From DASQZT01 sp963728965 (GTDB lineage Bacteria; Acidobacteriota; Terriglobia; Bryobacterales; Bryobacteraceae): a DNA stretch of 64,000 nt. A program made the translations under genes and the position numbers. The notes under the pieces were generated by a model. The model searched no databases and was not told where the DNA came from. It saw nothing but the letters and a program-made list of their open reading frames with translations. This document shows positions 62,862 through 64,000 of this stretch, in pieces. Positions within the stretch are counted from its first letter, which is position 1, and each line of letters begins with the position of its first letter. The DNA lies in assembly GCA_963728965.1 (NCBI GenBank), contig CAVSMH010000012.1, forward strand, positions 1,064,722 through 1,128,721. Reading direction: 5' to 3'.

Positions 62862-64000
62862 TTACGAGCTATCAAGGAAGCAGACCCGCCGTTGTTCTTC
62901 CCGCAGGATCTGCTTGGCGGTTAGCCGCTCGACGACGTGCATTGCCCCCTGACAGCGAGGACACTGCCAGACAGCCGCTTCGGGAGCCGGAGGTGTGGCG
63001 TCGGGAACTGCCGCAAGCTGTGTTACGAGCAGCGCCCTCAAAAGCGGTAGCAGTTCGCGCCGCCGCCGGTTGGCCATCCAGCCGAAATAGCGAATCCGTG
63101 GAAAGCCCTTCGGCAGAACATGCTGTAAGAAGCGTCGCAAAAACTCCTCGGGGGCGAGCGTCATCGTGCGGGACTTGCTGTGGTGAGCGTAGTCCTTCCA
63201 GCGAAAGGTAACCTCGCGATCATCCACGGATAGCAACCGGTGGTTGGATATGGCTACGCGATGCGTGTAGCGGGCCAGATACTGCAGAACATGTTCTGGC
63301 CCGCCGAACGGCGCCTTTGCATACACCACCCAGTCCTGCCGGAAGAGGGTGCGCAGGAACGCCGCGAATACTTTCTCCTGGGCCAGCGACTGGCATTCCC
63401 CATGGAACGCCAGAGCATGCTGACGAAACGCTCGGCGGAGGCCGGCGACAAACTTGCCACGAAACAAACGACTGAGCGCTCTCACCGGCAAGAAGAAGTG
63501 AGATCGTGACAGGACCCACCGTGCGTGGTCGGGCGACAGTCCGCCGCCGGGCACGACGCAGTGGATGTGGGGATGCCGTTGAAGAGTCTGTCCCCAAGTG
63601 TGGAGAATGCTGAGGAAGCCAACCTCGGCTCCGAGATGGGCTGGATTGGCGGCAATTTCCGTCAGCGCAGCGGCGCTAGCCTCAAACAGCAGGCGGAACA
63701 AGATTTTCTTGTTCTGCCAGATCAACGGGACCAACGTGTGCGGCACGCTGAAGACGAGATGGAAATAACCCACCGGGAGCAGTTCCTGTTCCCGGGCGCG
63801 CAGCCATTTCTCGCGTGCATTGGTCTGGCACTTCGGACAATGTCGATTTCGGCAGGAGTTGTACGAGATGGCTTGGTGGCCGCAGCGAACGCATTGATCG
63901 CGATGCCCGCCCAGCGCGGCGGTGCGGCAGCGTTCGATGGCCCGGAGCACTTTGAGTTGTGCCCACGTCACCGAACCACGATAGCGTTCGATAAATCGGC
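62862..64000 (-). CDS. IS91-family transposase (HUH/Y2 type), 5' end beyond the window
   Basis: The frame is open to the right edge; a GTG at 63971 is only an internal start candidate, because RFIERYRGSVTWAQL continues upstream in frame. The N-terminal zinc finger (CVRCGHQAISYNSCRNRHCPKCQ) precedes the rolling-circle nuclease domain with the metal-binding HUH-like motif RHPHIHCVVPGGGL. The tyrosine region is QYLARYTHRVAISNHRL, then KDYAHHSKSRTMTL and a second CPRCQG finger near the C-terminus. It would mobilise DNA by rolling-circle transposition. The 3' end is complete at 62862. Confidence 0.92.
   Translation of the reverse strand, partial: RFIERYRGSVTWAQLKVLRAIERCRTAALGGHRDQCVRCGHQAISYNSCRNRHCPKCQTNAREKWLRAREQELLPVGYFHLVFSVPHTLVPLIWQNKKILFRLLFEASAAALTEIAANPAHLGAEVGFLSILHTWGQTLQRHPHIHCVVPGGGLSPDHARWVLSRSHFFLPVRALSRLFRGKFVAGLRRAFRQHALAFHGECQSLAQEKVFAAFLRTLFRQDWVVYAKAPFGGPEHVLQYLARYTHRVAISNHRLLSVDDREVTFRWKDYAHHSKSRTMTLAPEEFLRRFLQHVLPKGFPRIRYFGWMANRRRRELLPLLRALLVTQLAAVPDATPPAPEAAVWQCPRCQGAMHVVERLTAKQILREEQRRVCFLDSS

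Overview
The window looks like a contig from a high-GC soil Acidobacteriota, most likely of the Bryobacterales / Solibacter group. Family markers point there: a C-terminal domain of the Solibacter type (TIGR03437) on an NHL-repeat protein, an acidobacterial VWFA-related protein (TIGR03436), and two long MacB-like ADOP permeases, one paired with a PadR regulator. This is inferred from protein families, since no rRNA gene is present, and I found no convincing tRNA.

Layout. Positions 1-8.4 kb are a decayed accessory region: a conjugation remnant (traL, a frameshifted traK, an oriT-like gap, a traJ-like start fused to a broken VOC gene), a PIN-domain gene split by a complete IS3-family element whose ends and 3-bp target duplication can be placed to the base, a tyrosine recombinase and a TIR-domain protein of probable defence function. 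From 8.4 to 15.2 kb lie PadR, two ADOP permeases and a Tat-exported aminotransferase. From 15.2 to 22.7 kb is a housekeeping block, tig-clpX-lon-engB-rho, with no clpP between tig and clpX. From 22.7 to 28.9 kb there are two translationally coupled exported sulfatases, an unknown protein and a hybrid histidine kinase with a periplasmic binding domain.

From 28.9 to 32.2 kb is a five-gene operon in which every junction overlaps by 1-4 bases: DoxX-like, DUF3419/BtaA-like, DUF2071, a SAM methyltransferase and a membrane protein. It is driven by a strong sigma70-type promoter bracketed by two identical operators. It may make a betaine-like or other head-group-modified lipid and is one of the two best candidates here for an undescribed system. 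From 32.2 to 43.6 kb follow the VWFA protein, a triple RidA-like exported protein, the vitamin B6 cluster pdxR-pdxS-pdxT with a small phosphatase, and an envelope/stress cluster (glycine zipper, PRC-barrel, YihY, DUF1003, SRPBCC, zinc alcohol dehydrogenase, DUF3309).

The other best candidate is at 44.0-44.8 kb: a membrane-anchored iodothyronine-deiodinase-like selenoprotein whose in-frame UGA (Sec114) is followed at bacterial spacing by a SECIS-like hairpin. A stop-codon-based gene caller would split it into two ORFs. From 44.9 to 56 kb are two ICMT-like methyltransferases, an M28 peptidase, a DUF4159 protein, a radical SAM protein resembling tetraether lipid synthases, and a chained hemW / threonine aldolase / NHL / aldo-keto reductase operon. 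From 56.5 to 60.8 kb are an ECF-type sigma factor overlapping a short membrane-anchored Ser/Thr kinase, and an overlapping operon of two PPK2 polyphosphate kinases plus an exported flavodoxin. The right edge (61-64 kb) has a TetR regulator divergent from a DUF6640-like membrane gene, then an IS91-family transposase running off the window, with a 43-bp tandem repeat and an inverted repeat beyond its 3' end.
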